Assembly (NCBI GenBank): GCA_948567375.1
Contig: OX419756.1
Coordinates: forward strand, 24,716,552 to 24,780,551
Length of the DNA stretch: 64,000 nucleotides
Reading direction: 5' to 3'
Origin: Lunularia cruciata
Taxonomy: Eukaryota > Streptophyta > Marchantiopsida > Lunulariales > Lunulariaceae
Part shown: one piece after another, positions 42,094 through 54,900 of the stretch
How positions within the stretch are numbered: the first letter of the stretch is position 1
Layout of the letters: the number at the start of each line of letters is the position of its first letter
Notes under the pieces: model-generated
Seen by the model: the letters and a program-made list of their open reading frames with translations, nothing else
What the model was told of the DNA's origin: nothing
Database searches by the model: none
Translations under genes and position numbers: made by a program

Positions 42094-44681
42094 CAAATAG
42101 ATATCTTGTTCCTTTGAGTAGTCGTTCTGCAGTAATGCATGTCAAGAAGCCGATTGAGTGAAATTTTCCAAAGTCCAGAAGGGGTTAGAGTGTCACATCA
42201 AAGAGAGTGGATAGTTTTCTAGTGCCAAAGAACAAGAGATCAAATCATGGCGAAGAAGGTCAAGAATGCACTCGCAAAAAGGAGCTTCACAATTTGGAAG
42301 TTAGATGTCATAGCAAGGATCAAAGTCTTGAATAGACTTTGTATTATGTTTTCAGCTTGGAATTAGAATTTCCATTTCCCAGGAGTCTTGGCCGAGATAG
42401 TTGCCAATAATCCTGAGGGAGGCCCTAAAGTCGATGGGAAGAGAGGAAATCCGGCTTGATGGACTGAGTTGGCTCCCTCAGACCAATCAGTTTGCTAAGG
42501 TCTTCCCTCCCCATGATGTTGAACAGGGCGATTGGAGGTTAGTATTGGGGAAGGAAGCAAGAGAGGCAAGTAGGATTACCTTCTATCGGAAGTGTGATGA
42601 TGCAAAGGAGACCGCGGAAATTCACAATTCATTCTTTGCTCCATGTATGACTAATGGTTACAAACTGGAGTCCTATCGGGACCCAATTAAATGAAGCATT
42701 GATGGAGCAATAATGGCTATGTTCAAACCTAAATGAATGGCATATGTAAATATGTAGCAGGCCGTCTTCTTCCACCAGATGTTTGCAAGAGTGAAGTTGA
42801 ACTGAGCAAAGTGCTTCCAATAACAAATGAGGCAAATGGTTGTCAATTGGAGAACTAATTCACCTCCACATTATTTTGCACCATTCACAGCACATTTCTA
42901 CTTTGGGTAAAATTTGCTGACCGTGGAGGAGTGGAAATGTATGGTGTCACATTTCCATCCTTACCTATGATGAGAAGCGGATGAAGAAGAGCAACACTAC
43001 ATGACACACCTATGAGCCAATGATGATCACTTCATCAGACCGGGACAGCAAGAGAGGGAAGAAGTAAGAAGTACAAAGACAAAGAAGAGGACTAACCCAA
43101 AGAGAAAGAGTCACCCCAAGCACAGCGGAAGACCCAAAGACTTTGCGAGGTAAGAAGGTGGTGAGAGAAGAGCTTTTGGAAACCCAGACTGAAGGGGAAA
43201 TAGAATCTAGAGGAGGAGACTCAAAAGAAGCAGAGCTCACATTACAAAGTGGGGAATTTGGAAGTGAGAGTGATGGAGAAGAAGAAGTTCAGCAATCAGC
43301 TGAAGCAGAAGAAGATGAGGTATTTCATGCGGTGATTGATCATATGGAGGAAAGTGATAATCCTTGTGTAGCCTTGGTCATGGAGGAAATGATTTGGACC
43401 AAGCAAAAGAAGGAAAATCCTATAGAACCGAGTTCAGCTGGTAAGGAAGAAGGAAGCTTAGATGCAATATCATTGATCAAAGATCAAGACTTTGGGAGAA
43501 GGAGCCAGCAAAAGAGACGAAGTGCAAAGATGGGGCCAAAGACAAAGAGAACTTTGGAGGAGTATAATACTTAACACAGATCGTAACTCCATTGTTGGAA
43601 CTATTGAAAGCACAACATAAGGTAATCCCACAAGATCAAAGGAAGGTGAAGAATGAGTTGCAAATGGTGAAGTCTCTGATAGATGAAGAAAAGGGATTGC
43701 AAGAACGTGTAGCTCAAAGAGAAGACAAACTTGAGGAGCTTCGGGTGGATACAATCTTGAAGAAGAAGACTTTTGAGAAGTTGCAAGAGAGTTTTGAGTC
43801 AAGGGGAAGAGAGATGCATCATCAAGCCAAAGCATTGAAGGAGCAGATGATGTTGCTAACAAAGATGAAGGAGGAAGTCAGTGAAGCACACATCAAAAGT
43901 ATTCATGTGAAGGTGATGGCAGTGGTAATGGAGCAGGAGTTAGAAGGCTTGAAGAGTGCAATAGGGAAAGATCAAGCATGGTAGAGAGAGCTATCGATCC
44001 GACATCTAGAAGAAGAAAGATTGAGAGACTTAGTAGGAAGTGCGAAGTTACAGAGTTCTCTGTACGAGGAGGAGAAGAAGATGCTTGCTGTTGAGTATGA
44101 AGACGAGTTGAAGATGTACCGAGAAGAGTTAAAGGCAGAGCGATCTTGGGGATATGCATCAGAATCAGTAGGAGAAGTTGTTAAAAGGCTGCAAGTAATG
44201 TTGAGCACGGAGGCTAAAGGAAGATTGGAAGAAGCAAGACTACAAAAATTGAAGTTGCTTGTGTAGGAAACGTGAAAGAGAAGAGCAAAAGATGTGGATA
44301 TGAACACTCTTCTGATTTTTTAAGAGAGAGAGAGTAGATAGAAAGATATTAGAAGTATAAGACAATGTTAGTCTCATATTAGATTAAGTGAATTCAAAGT
44401 TAGGGAGAATTAGGAGTAGTGTGGACAAAGGTCAAAAATCCAAAGTAAGAGAAGTAGGAGTGCAGGTGTCTTTGGAGTTGTCATTTGAGACATTAGAGAA
44501 GAGTGGGTTGGAAGATAAAGAGTTAGATAAGGTACCTATTAGTGTAATTGTAATTCAAAGTGAAGAAGTCATAGAAATAGTGAAGGATGTGGTAGTTGTA
44601 GATATACCTAAAGAAGGAGAAGTGATAGGAAAATCATCGGGTTTGGAAGCCAAAGAAGAGGTAGACATTGGATTGGAGTAG
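42094..44681 (+). pseudogene. U3-encoded Y protein, decayed (F 5' LTR)
   Basis: The family start codon is changed here (AAG where the 3' LTR has ATG). The N-terminal block is readable near 42290-42420. The central block 42401-42694 contains GDWRLVLGKEA, FYRKCDDAKET and MTNGYKLESYRDPIK. The acidic block 43143-43574 contains AELTLQSGE and SESDGEEEVQQS. Coiled coils follow (43592-43984 and 44021-44266), then the tail 44388-44681 with VQVSLELSFETLEKSGL and ending EEVDIGLE before the stop. Several blocks remain open for 80-140 codons, the longest in any Y LTR. Confidence 0.65.
42473..42530. other. 58 bp insertion private to the F 5' LTR
   Basis: Lies between GACTGAGTTGG and ATTGGAGG. The 3' LTR and other Y LTRs read straight through (GACTGAGTCGGATTGGAGG). 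I see no duplicate of the inserted text in the window. It is possibly filler DNA from break repair. Confidence 0.65.
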
Positions 44682-44797
44682 AAACCATTTTGAGATATGA
44701 AGAGACAGATATGAAGAGGTGCATTGTCATTTCAGATCTATAGGTTAGAAGAGTTGTTGTAGAACAATATAATTGTTAGTAAGTGTTGATTGCTTTA

Positions 44798-44807
44798 CTA
44801 TTTAAAG
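44798..44807 (+). promoter_or_regulatory. Putative TATA box of the F 5' LTR
   Basis: CTATTTAAAG lies about 115 bp after the U3 frame stop and about 620 bp before the LTR end. The same motif is found at 62172 and 63014. It places the U3 frame upstream of the LTR promoter. Confidence 0.5.
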
Positions 44808-45432
44808 AGAGCACTCACAATGTTATGTTGTTTAGTATTCCAAATTTCTAAAGATAGATAAAGCAAAATGTTGATTTCAGTGCTCATCACTTGAGCTTAA
44901 TTCCGAGTGTCAACTCTATGTTGTACTTGTGAGTGTTGGGAGAATTTTGAAGTGAAAATCAGTGTGCCTCAAAATCTGGATGCTGGATTCTATAGTTCTA
45001 ATCTTCATTTTTTGTGTTTGATCTTGAGTAAAGTGCCATTGGAGCAATGCCTTGACAGATTTGAGAGGAATTGTAGTGTTGGTAGTATTTTGCAGTTGTG
45101 AGTGCAGCACAGTGATGAGAAGCAATTTTGATCGAGGAAGTTGTGCCTTCAATGGAGGGGTGGAACACAATTCTGAGGCAAAGCCATTTTGCAATGAAGT
45201 GCAGTCTTTGGGAAAATCTAAATCATCACAATCAAGGTTTGTTGGGACAAAATTTGCTATGTTGTGATTATGAGGGTGTGGCTTCTACCTAAGAGACTAA
45301 AGGACTTAAGAAGAACCACATTGGTGATAGTTGCTTTGTATTTGACCAATTCTGAATTGTATCTCTATAGGAACAAACTTTACTTACCTGATTACCGCAA
45401 AAGTGATATCTGTCGGGTTGTCACATGATTTT

Positions 45433-45450
45433 TGGTGCTACTGCCGGGGA
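45433..45450 (+). other. Primer-binding site of F, worn tRNA-Asp-like
   Basis: TGGTGCTACTGCCGGGGA lies seven bases after the LTR end. Four positions, all transitions, differ from the tRNA-Asp complement. It aligns base for base with the E primer site. Confidence 0.7.
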
Positions 45451-45799
45451 TACAAATCTCAAAAGTGGAAGAATAAGAAGCCAATTTTGAAACTGGATGT
45501 CAAAGTAATATGAATGCCTGCATTGAGAGAACAACAAGAAAGGAGAGTTTGAAAACAAATGTTGTAGCGTGAAGAAGCAAATGTTGTAGCGTGAAGAAGA
45601 AAGACTCCAGTAAGCAAACATATGCTTTGCGACCCGGTATACCGACTTCTCCTAAAGTTGTAATGGAAGTCAAATTGATAAAGAAATCCATTCACAAAAG
45701 GACAACACAAATTTTAACGGAAGAATAATGCTAATATTTCTTACAAACAATTCCTTGGTTGGCTCAAGGGAATTTTCACACACACTCACAGAGTGTTGA

Positions 45800-47690
45800 A
45801 ACTCCTTCTCCATTTCCAATCAAAGTCGACACCATTAAAGAAGGAGTCGCAACACGACATCAATACCAGGCAATTCCTTGGGCCCATTAAGGTCAACATT
45901 ACTACAGCTGATTCCACCAAGTCAAACAATGACTTTGATGCTTGTCACCTGACACGCCTATCAGAAGTTCAAGGGGACAAAACAAGACGAAGATCCTGAA
46001 AAATTTATCAAAGAATTAAAAGTCATTTCCTTTGCCAACAAGGAACATGACTCTATAGATTGTCTACAAATTTTTCCAAGTCCGCTCTAAAAGAAAGCTT
46101 GGAGCTGGTACACCCATGTAACCGAAAAGGGATTCACACCAGCCGACTGGGCAGACTTGCAAAATGGCTTCTTTGAATGATTCTGAGAAGTTGACTATGA
46201 TCCGAGTGTCCTTGCCGTACTCAATGATTTGGACCAAGGGAAGAAGGAAAAGTTGAGAGACTACTTTGAGCACTTCATGGCTCTCTTGAACCAAGTTCCA
46301 AAGCAATCCAGTGTGGTGGGCTACTCCAATGCCCAAGCCATTACCTGGTTCTTGGGTGTACTGTCATTGAAGATTTGTATCTTTTCCAAGGAGAGGAATG
46401 TAACTTCCTTGGACAAAGTACTCAAGCATGTCGCCTGTTATGAGGCAGCCCACTCTCACTCATCCAACAACTAAAGAAATTGAGAGAAGAAAGGCAAGAA
46501 GCCCAAAAGGAGAGCTTCTTGCAACACATTCCTTTCTTTGGAGGAATCCTCCACGTCTTCTAGTTCTTCTTTGGAATCCAAAGAAGATTCAAAGCCAAGA
46601 AGAATACAAAGATGTGGAGGAAAGAAACCAATAACACCTCTAGCAAAGAATGTACATAAGACAAATCAGAAGTTGGAGACTCTCATTAAGGAGTTTGTGA
46701 ATTTCAAGATCCATATGATTGGGGCTAAGGACCAAAGAATGCCTCTATCATTTTGTAGACAAAACGTATGGTGCACTGCATGTGGTAAATCCGGCCATGC
46801 TAATACGGAGTATTTGACTTGCACTACATTTCCAATGCAACAAATTGACTGGGTTCCAAGTTGGGACCAAAGTGAGGAAGATAAGGCTGTGTACCAGACC
46901 CAAGAGGTACAACCTCAAGCAAGCACATCATATCAAGGTCCAAGGTATGGAGCAAGGGAGTATAACAATAATGCTCCCCCACAAAGATCACTGATGGGCG
47001 GCCAAAATAGGCCTCAAAATGTTGCATTGGGTGCTTGTTATAATTGTGGCTCAATAGGACATTGGTCTCCAAATCATCTGGAGCCAAGAGAGAAAATTGG
47101 GTTTGTCCTACTATGCTGAAATTGTAAGGGATTGGGGCATACTAGAAACCAATGCCCGCAACCACCAAACCCAAAGCCGCCTGTAAAATATGTACATACT
47201 CCAGCTGAGCATGCTGCGCTTGAAGCAAAGGGAGATACTAATGTAAATTGTATAACACTTGAGGAGGAGAAGCCTCAAGGAGGGAGTTTGGCTTCAAAAG
47301 GAGAATGGCCAAACCTTAAATTTTGAAGGTTGAGACATGCTTGGGTAAGAAGAAGTATGATCCTAAAGAAGAGAGTACTACTTCTTTGTCTTCATAGAAG
47401 GCAAAGAGGTTGCACCCAAAAGCTATTCTTTTTGCCAAGGAGGAAAAGATTCTAGCAAAAGCTAAAGCTTTGCAGAAAGAAATCAAGGAAGCAGTGCTCG
47501 GAATGCGGAAGATGAGTTTGGCGGAGGACATGAAGATGAAGCTTCCTATTTTTTTGGCAGATATCAGGTCCAAAGTGAAGGAGGACTTGATCCAAGCCAA
47601 ATTTGGTCAACCCAAAGAACATTGGGTTAAGGCCATCAGTACTCCAATCACCATCTTGAAGTACCTCAAAGTCCGATTTGAACAAGGATA
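45800..47690 (+). pseudogene. gag: Decayed Gag of element F
   Basis: Same order as in E, in at least two frames. The gag core is near 46080-46340 (KAWSWYTHV, YFEHFMALLNQVPKQ), followed by a Ser-rich linker with SSTSSSSSLESKED and three knuckles: CTACGKSGHANTEY (last Cys lost), CYNCGSIGHWSPNH (last Cys lost) and CNCKGLGHTRNQC. The linker helix is at 47410-47691. Two of three knuckles are damaged by single substitutions, whereas E keeps the first and third intact. Confidence 0.75.
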
Positions 47691-47729
47691 GACTTTGGAC
47701 CCAAAGATGAAGGTGAAGAAGGTGAAGTT

Positions 47730-50064
47730 ATGAGGAGTCCCTTAGTACAATATTGTGCTGATTTGGCATCTACAAGTGCTAATGTCACATTTAAGCATTT
47801 GGGGGAGGACAACAAGCTATACAAGAAGCAGTTGAGTTTAGCTCTCGAGAAAGTAAGGGCGATGACCAAGAAAGACTTGCCCGCAATTTATTGTATTAAA
47901 CAAGAAGATTTGGGATCTCCTCAAGGAGATGCAGAAATCAAAAGCTGCATGATTACATCCATACTCATTTATTTGAGATCAGGTGTGAATGTCATGACAA
48001 AAGACATTGCACATTGATTGGGGTATACAACATTTGAACTAACATCCCAAATTTTGAAATTTGCAGATCAAACTAGGAGACGGCCTTTGGGCATGCTGTC
48101 AAATATTACCATGATCATTGGAGGGGTGCCCTTCAAGTTAAACTACATTGTGTTGCAACCAATAACCAAAACTGGTTACCCACTCTTGATCAAAAGACCT
48201 AGTTGTACAAGCTCGGGTTATTGTGGATTGGCACTAGCAAAAGCTAAGGTTCAAGGACATCTTGTCCAAAGATCAAAAGCTGGTGATGATGAGTTGGATG
48301 AAGGTTCTCCATCTTGGGGAAACAACATTGTCTGAAGATGAAGATGAAGATGAACCCAAAGATTCATTGTCTTCAAGAGACTCCAAAGACAAAGTCCAGT
48401 CAACTACTTGCAATGCTACGAGATAGAGGTTGAAGACAAAGATCCATATGACATTGCCTCGGGTGAACTCAACCTGGAAGAAGAGGGTTTGACTGCAGTT
48501 CGACTCGGATTAAGCCAAGTAAGCCATGTTGAAGGAGTCATCAACCCCAATGACTATCAAGATGTTATCTTGACTGAAGGAAAAATTTGAAAGATTTGAA
48601 GATAATCACTTTGGAGGAGTTGGCAGGATAAACTGCACTATTTATAGAATTCTAGTATGTATGTGCCTGGTCTATTGATCAAATGCCAAGTATTCCATGA
48701 GAATTTGGAAAACATCGGACTGATTTGGTTGAAGTTGCAGTTCCGGTTCGGCAAAGACAATACCGCCTGAACCCGAAGTACTCACTCTTGGTCAAAGATG
48801 AAATCAATAAGTACTGAGGGGCCGGAATAATCTTTCCTATCTTGAGCAGTGAGTGGGTTTCCCCCATAATCATTGTTCCAAAGAAGAAGACTAAGAAGAT
48901 TCAAGTATGCCAAGATGTTTGCAAGTTCAATGCAGTCACAAGGAAGGATCATCATCCCTTGCCTTTTGCTGATACAATTTTGGACCAAGTAGTTGGTCAT
49001 CCTTGCTACAATTTTCTTGATGGATTTTCAGGGTATAATCAAGTATCTATCCGAGAAGAGGACAAGGATAAAACTAAATTCACTACCAATTGAGGCACTT
49101 TTACTTACAATCAAATGCACTTTTGGTTGTGTAATCCACTACTTTCCAGCAAATGATGAATGCAATCTTCAAGGATTTTCTGTGCAAATTTGTGGAGGTC
49201 TTCATTGATGATTTTTGTGTGTTCGGGCAAAGAGAAGAACATTTAGATTACCTTTGCAAAAATTTTGAAAGGTGTCATTTTGAGGGTTTGTCATTACACC
49301 TGGAGAAATGCTTCTTCACAATGGAGGGAATTCTTCTAGGGCATCAGGTGTCAAACCGAGGTATTGAAGTTGATGTTGAGAAAGTAAAAGTTATCTTGGC
49401 TTTGGAATCCCCAAAAAACATTTAGGAGCTGAGAGCCTTCTTAAGACATGTTGGATACTATAGATGCTTTGTTTCAAACTACACGGTGCTTGTGGCACCC
49501 CTTACAAAGCTTCTGAAGAAGTCCAAAGACTACTTGTGGGAAGCAAAACAAGAGGAAGATTTTCAAGTATTGAAGAAGAAATTGGTTGAAGCACCAGTTA
49601 TGAGAGCTCCAAATTGGGATGCCCCTTTTCATGTGTATGTGGACACTTTTTCCATGGCAATCAAAGTTGTCTTAAGTCAAAAGGATGAGAAGAAGAAGGA
49701 CTACCTGATTTATCGTGCCAATCGACAATGATTAGTTGCAGAAAAGAACTATTCAGTGACTGAAAGAGAAGCACTCAGAATGGTGTATGCCTGTAAGAAG
49801 TTTTGCCACTATCCATTAGGATACGGGTTTTTCTTCTATGATGACCATTATGCGTTGCAACATTTGGTCAAGAAGGTAGACTTGTTTGGGCAAATTGCAA
49901 GATGGATCTTGTTGTTACAAGAATTCACATACATTGTACAAGTAAGGAATGGAGCTTTGTATTCAAATGCGGACTTCCTATCCCGGTTAGAAACTCAAGA
50001 TCAAGACTTGGAAGTTGATGATCGGTTTCTTGATGAAGAGCTGTATCATTTAATGGCTATGTGA
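47730..50064 (+). pseudogene. pol: Decayed protease, RT and RNase H of element F
   Basis: The protease region reads IYLRSGVNVMTKD (47960-48010). The active-site Asp has become Tyr, and there is no frameshift at the place where E has one. The linker carries the TGA at 48698, shared with E. RT blocks are at 48842-49093 (EWVSPIIIVPKKK, FLDGFSGYNQV) and 49153-49425 (FIDDFCVFG), after which LRAFLRHVGYYR is interrupted. RNase H is at 49486-50064 (YVDTFSMAIKVVLSQ, TEREALRMVY, NADFLSRLE). Several frame changes separate the blocks. Confidence 0.8.
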
Positions 50065-51207
50065 AGTACAAGGTATGCGGGTGAATATCACTATTTGTAT
50101 ATTTTTCATTGTCCTAAGGGTTTGGACCCAAAGTAGAGGGCAGTCTTCGTCAAGAAGATGGGACCGTACCAACTAAAACACAACATTTTATTTAAGATGT
50201 GCAAAGACAAAGTACTTCAGAGATGTTTGGAGGCATACGAAGTTGGAGGAGTCATTGAGTCCTTACACTTTGAAGCATCGGGAGAACACTATGCCCTGAA
50301 GAATACTATGAAGAAAATCCTTTCAGTAGGGAATTGGTGGCCTATGATGTATAAAGACACTTATGCCCATATTCAAAGTTGTGATGTGTATTAGAGAACA
50401 AGAAAACCGATGGCTACTTCCCAATGGCCTTTGAGACCAATTTTGCCATTGGCTCTATTTGAGAAATGGTGCATTGATTTTGTAGGTCCAATTCAACCAG
50501 TGACCCAAGTCACAAGGAACAGAAACATCTTAGTATGCACTGATTATGCTACCAAGATGGTTAAAGTAGAAGCAACGCGTAGAGATGATGTGGAAACAAT
50601 AGCAGAATTTTTCTTCCGCAACATCATTTCACATTACGATTGTCCTTTGCGATTGGTTAGTGATTGAGAAAATCATTTTCTGAACTCTATGGTGGAAATG
50701 TTAACCAAGTATTTCTAGATTAAACATCAAAAGATGACTCTTTATAACCCAAAAGTGAATGGACTAACAAAGAAGGCCAACGGATTGTTGTGTAATTTTG
50801 AATAAGGTGAAAGTCAATTATGCCTATGATTGGGACACAAAGTTACCTGTAGCTTTATGGGCATACAGAGCGACTGAAAAGATTACAACCAAAAAAACTC
50901 CCTACTTCACGACATATGGATTGCATCCTATACTACCAGTTGAATTTGAAGTATCGTCATATTGGATTCTATGTGAGGAACGATTGTCGGAAGAAGAAAG
51001 CCAAGATCTTTGGATCCATCAACTAATGTGGTTAGAAGAGAAACGGGATGATGCAATGCAAACCACAAAGGAAGTGCACGAACATAGGAAGAGCATGCAC
51101 AATAAGTGATTCAAGCCTATGGCTGTTCAAGAAGGTGATTTGGTGTTGTTATATGACAATTATCAAATCTTTTTTCCGGGCTAACTGCATTTAAGGTGGA
51201 TGGGGCC
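50065..51207 (+). pseudogene. pol: Decayed integrase of element F, split by X2
   Basis: Zinc-site region at 50158-50394 (HFEASGEHYALKNTMKKIL; the distal CDACQ has become CDVY plus a stop). Core at 50410-50667 (CIDFVGPIQPV, LVSD, then TGA where E has CGA). Frameshift near 50790. C-terminal part at 50798-51109 (WAYRATEKITTK, WLEEKRDDAMQTTKE). The coding text stops at GGATGGGGCC, inside the WMGPY motif, where X2 inserted, and resumes at 59040. Confidence 0.8.
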
Positions 51208-51899
51208 TGTGAGCCGGCCTGTCTCTCACTCAAGATGAACCTCTGATGGCTATTATGGTAGCGCACCATGGACTAAGAAGGCAAGGAACCCCAACTCCAT
51301 CATACTCCTCCAAGGCTAACACTCCAAGACTCAAGACATTGCTCACTAGAGAACTCAATGAGAGAGAGATAGTTGCAAATGAAAGGATGATGAGTACCTC
51401 CTCACTCCTTGTTTATATACTTGTGAAATAGTTACGTACCAAAGTTACTAATTACCGTAGTAACTCAAGTTACTAGACTAAAAGTCAAGTAAAGTCAAAA
51501 AGTAGAAAGGAATATCCATTCACATGGGCATATTCCCCTAAGCATGTGGTCTTATCTTGACCCAACCACTAAAGCAAGGATTCCTTCACATGGGCTATCC
51601 TTGGACTAAAGAAGAATCCAAAACAAAAAGGCTTGCGGGCCCAAGAGTTCTCAACTCTTTCCCCAAAGCCAAACACCTAGGAATAATACCAAGTCAACAC
51701 ACTAAAATCCAAAATAGTGGTGCTCATCTTTTCTACATCCTCTAAAGTAAGGTCCCATCTATCTTAGCTATGACTAACTTTAGCTAACCATGACTAATAT
51801 AGAACCATCCTTTATCTCTATATAAATAATATCTCTTAAGTACTTGTTATACCAAGCTAAATATCACAATACCACACACATGCACAAATGGGTGTTACA
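51208..51899 (-). repeat. 3' LTR of X2 (692 bp)
   Basis: TG...CA ends as in X1. Three of the LTR differences are private to this copy (A for G near 51232, A for T near 51737, T for A near 51847). Confidence 0.95.
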
Positions 51900-51913
51900 T
51901 TTACCCCCGGACT
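51900..51913 (-). other. Polypurine tract of X2
   Basis: Identical to X1 (AGTCCGGGGGTAAA on the minus strand), adjoining the 3' LTR. Confidence 0.75.
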
Positions 51914-51947
51914 AAGTTTTCACTTTGTCCTCAAAGTGAAGGTCTCT

Positions 51948-54900
51948 CTACCTTCTATGGTACATCTTCAACTTATCATGGTTAATCCTATCAAAGTGTC
52001 TTCCTCCCAACTCCTTGAGATCATAAGTGTAATTTCCCCACACCTTCTCTACTATGAAAGGTCCAAAGTACTTAGGCAAAAACTTCTTTTGTACTCTCTT
52101 GAATCGAATGGAATCAAACAACATTACCCAATCACCTTCTTTGAAAGGCTCCACCTTCTTCTTGCCTTGCCTCTTGTCATAGCTCTCCTTTTGTTTCCTT
52201 TGGGCTTGCTCCACTCAAACCATAGCAACTGCTCTTGCCTCTTCCAACTCCATGAGTTGATCCTTCCTTGACTTCTCTGCATCACTTCCTTGTGCTTTCT
52301 TCAATCTCCTATGAATGCTTTGGAAGGTAGGAAGATCAAAGTGAATAGGTAAGGTAGACTCAATACCATACACCAATTGGAATGGAGAATATCCAGTGGA
52401 AGTCTTCATGGTTGTCCTATACTCCCACAAAACTGCATGAATCCTCTTGTCCCAATGATGTTTAGCCCCCTCCATTTCTGCATCTTTGGCCAACATCATG
52501 CACAAGGTCTGATTGGTTCTCTATGCCAAGCCATTGGAATTTGGCTTATAGGATGTAGTTACTCTATGTGTGATAGAGAAATGTCGTAGCATGGCTGTAG
52601 TAATGCTTCCTGTAAACTCTCCTCCTCTATCAGAAACCAACTCCAAAGGGCATCCAAACCTAGTGATAATGCGTTCATAAAGAAATCTACCCACTTCATC
52701 TTCATTCTTGTCCCTCAATGGTCTAGCCTCAACCCACTTGGTAAGGTAATCAGTAACTACCACAATGTACCGATTGTTCCTTGGGGTTCTATTGAGAGGT
52801 CCTACAAAATCAATTCCCCACTTCTCAAAGGGTCCTAGCAATGGAATTGATCTAAGTGGTGGAGTGGATGTAGACTTTCTAGCAAAAGCTTGACAAACAT
52901 GACAAGTTTTGCAATAATCAAGACAATCCTTGAAAATCCCTCTCCAATGGTAACCTGCATCTAGAATCTTGAAAGCAGTCACCTTTCCTGCAAAGTGTCC
53001 TCCACATACTAAACCTTCATGAAACTCCTTTATGAGTAGGATAGACTCTTCCTTACCCACTGCTCTTCGAAGTAGACCATCTGCTCCTTGGTGAAAAAGA
53101 ATATCCTCCACCATTGTGTAAGGTCTAGATCTTGCTGCAAGGGCCTTCCTCTCCCTAGCATGCATCCCTTCTGGATAGTTACCTCTTGTCACAAAATCCA
53201 CAATCTCCTTGTACTCCATTGGAATCTCTTGAGTGACTGAGATTGTCATGAGCTCCTCATCCGGGAAGGAATCATCTACTGGCTCATCTCCATCATGATC
53301 ATAGGCTCTAGATAACAAATCAGCATTTGCATGTTTCTTTCCTGGCCTATCCTCAATTGTGTAGTCATACTCAGACAAGAGTATCATCCACCTTGCTAGT
53401 CTCCCTTCAACATTAGGCTTGTTGAAGATGTACTTCAAAGCCTTGTGATCCGTGACAATTGTGGCTTTCCCTCCAATCAAGTAGTGTCTAAACTTCTTGA
53501 GACCAAAGATCACTGCCAACCCTTCTCTCTCTGTGACAGAGTAGTTCTTCTCTGCTGAAACCATCTGCCTACTAGCATAAGCTATTGGATGATCATGCCC
53601 ATCTTGGTCTAATTGACTAAGAGTGCATCCTATAGCTACATTAGAAGCATCAGTGTAGAGGATGAAAGGCTTACTCCAATCAGGTTTAGCAAGAATTGGA
53701 GCTACAACAAGGGATTGCTTGAGCTCCTCAAAAGCTTTGAGAGCCTCCTTGTCTTCCAAAATCACCATGTAATCTACACCCTTCTTCATGTAGATGGTCA
53801 ATGCATAAGCCTTGTTGGAAAATGAGAAGATGAACCTCCTATAGTACCCAACCATTCCCAAGAATTGGCGTAACTTTGTCAAGCTTGAAGGGAATGGAAG
53901 GTCTGAGATTTTCCTCACCTTCTCAGGATCAACTGCTATTCCATCCTTGGAGATGATGTGCCCCAAAAGTAGACCTTCTTCACATCCAAAAATGCACTTC
54001 TCTGGGTTGAGTGATGCATTTGCCTCATCCAAGCGTTGCAAGACTTTGATTAGGTGCTCAAAGTGCTCCTCCTTGCTCCCATAGACACAAAAGTCATCAA
54101 TGAAATCTCTCACAAATTTCCCAATGAAAGGTTCAAATACCTTGTTCATGAACCGTTGGAATGTGGCTGGAGCATTGCAAAGCCCAAAAGGCATGACCTT
54201 GAAAGCGTAAGTTCCCCAAGGTGTGGTGAATGTGGTGAGTTGTTGATGCTCTGGTGCAATCTTTATTTGGTTATATCCACTATAACCATCTCCAAAACTG
54301 TACCTCTCATGACCTGCAACCTCCTCCAAGATCTCATCAATGAATGGCAATGGGTAGTAGTCCTTCTTGGTAACAGCATTAAGCTTCTTGTAATCCACAC
54401 ATACCCGAAGCTTGCCATTCTTTTTCTTCACAATGACAATTGGAGACACCCATTCTGAATTCTCCACCTCAAAGATAAATCCAGCCTCCTTGAGCTTATC
54501 AATCTCCTCCTTCACAACCAAAGATATTGGTGGGCTAATGCGACGTTGCTTTTGGCGGATTGGTCTTGCATGTGACTCCACCTCTATCTTGTGCTCCTCC
54601 AAGGTGACTTCCTTCAAATCCTTGTAACTAAAAGCAAACACATGGATGAACTTGCGGAAAATCTCCTCAAATCTCACCTTCTCCTCCTTGGTAACATTTG
54701 GGCCATACTTGAGGGTAGATAACCTTCTCTCTACCTCCTCAAGTGTCAATGGTGATTTATCTGGGTCCTTCAAAACCTCTGGCTTAGGTGCAAAATCCAT
54801 AGCACACAAGGGATACACATCTGAATCAGATTCAGATTCATCTTCCTCCGTGGAAGTCTCCTCTTCCATGCTTGTGTCCACACCTGAAGCTCCTTCTTCA

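Larger units (their letters stand above)
41673..45425 (+). repeat. 5' LTR of element F (3753 bp)
   Basis: TGTGGTACCC...TCGGGTTGTCACA, followed at once by the primer-site leader. It is 43 bp longer than the 3' LTR; a 58 bp insertion at 42473-42530 is unique to it. Confidence 0.9.
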
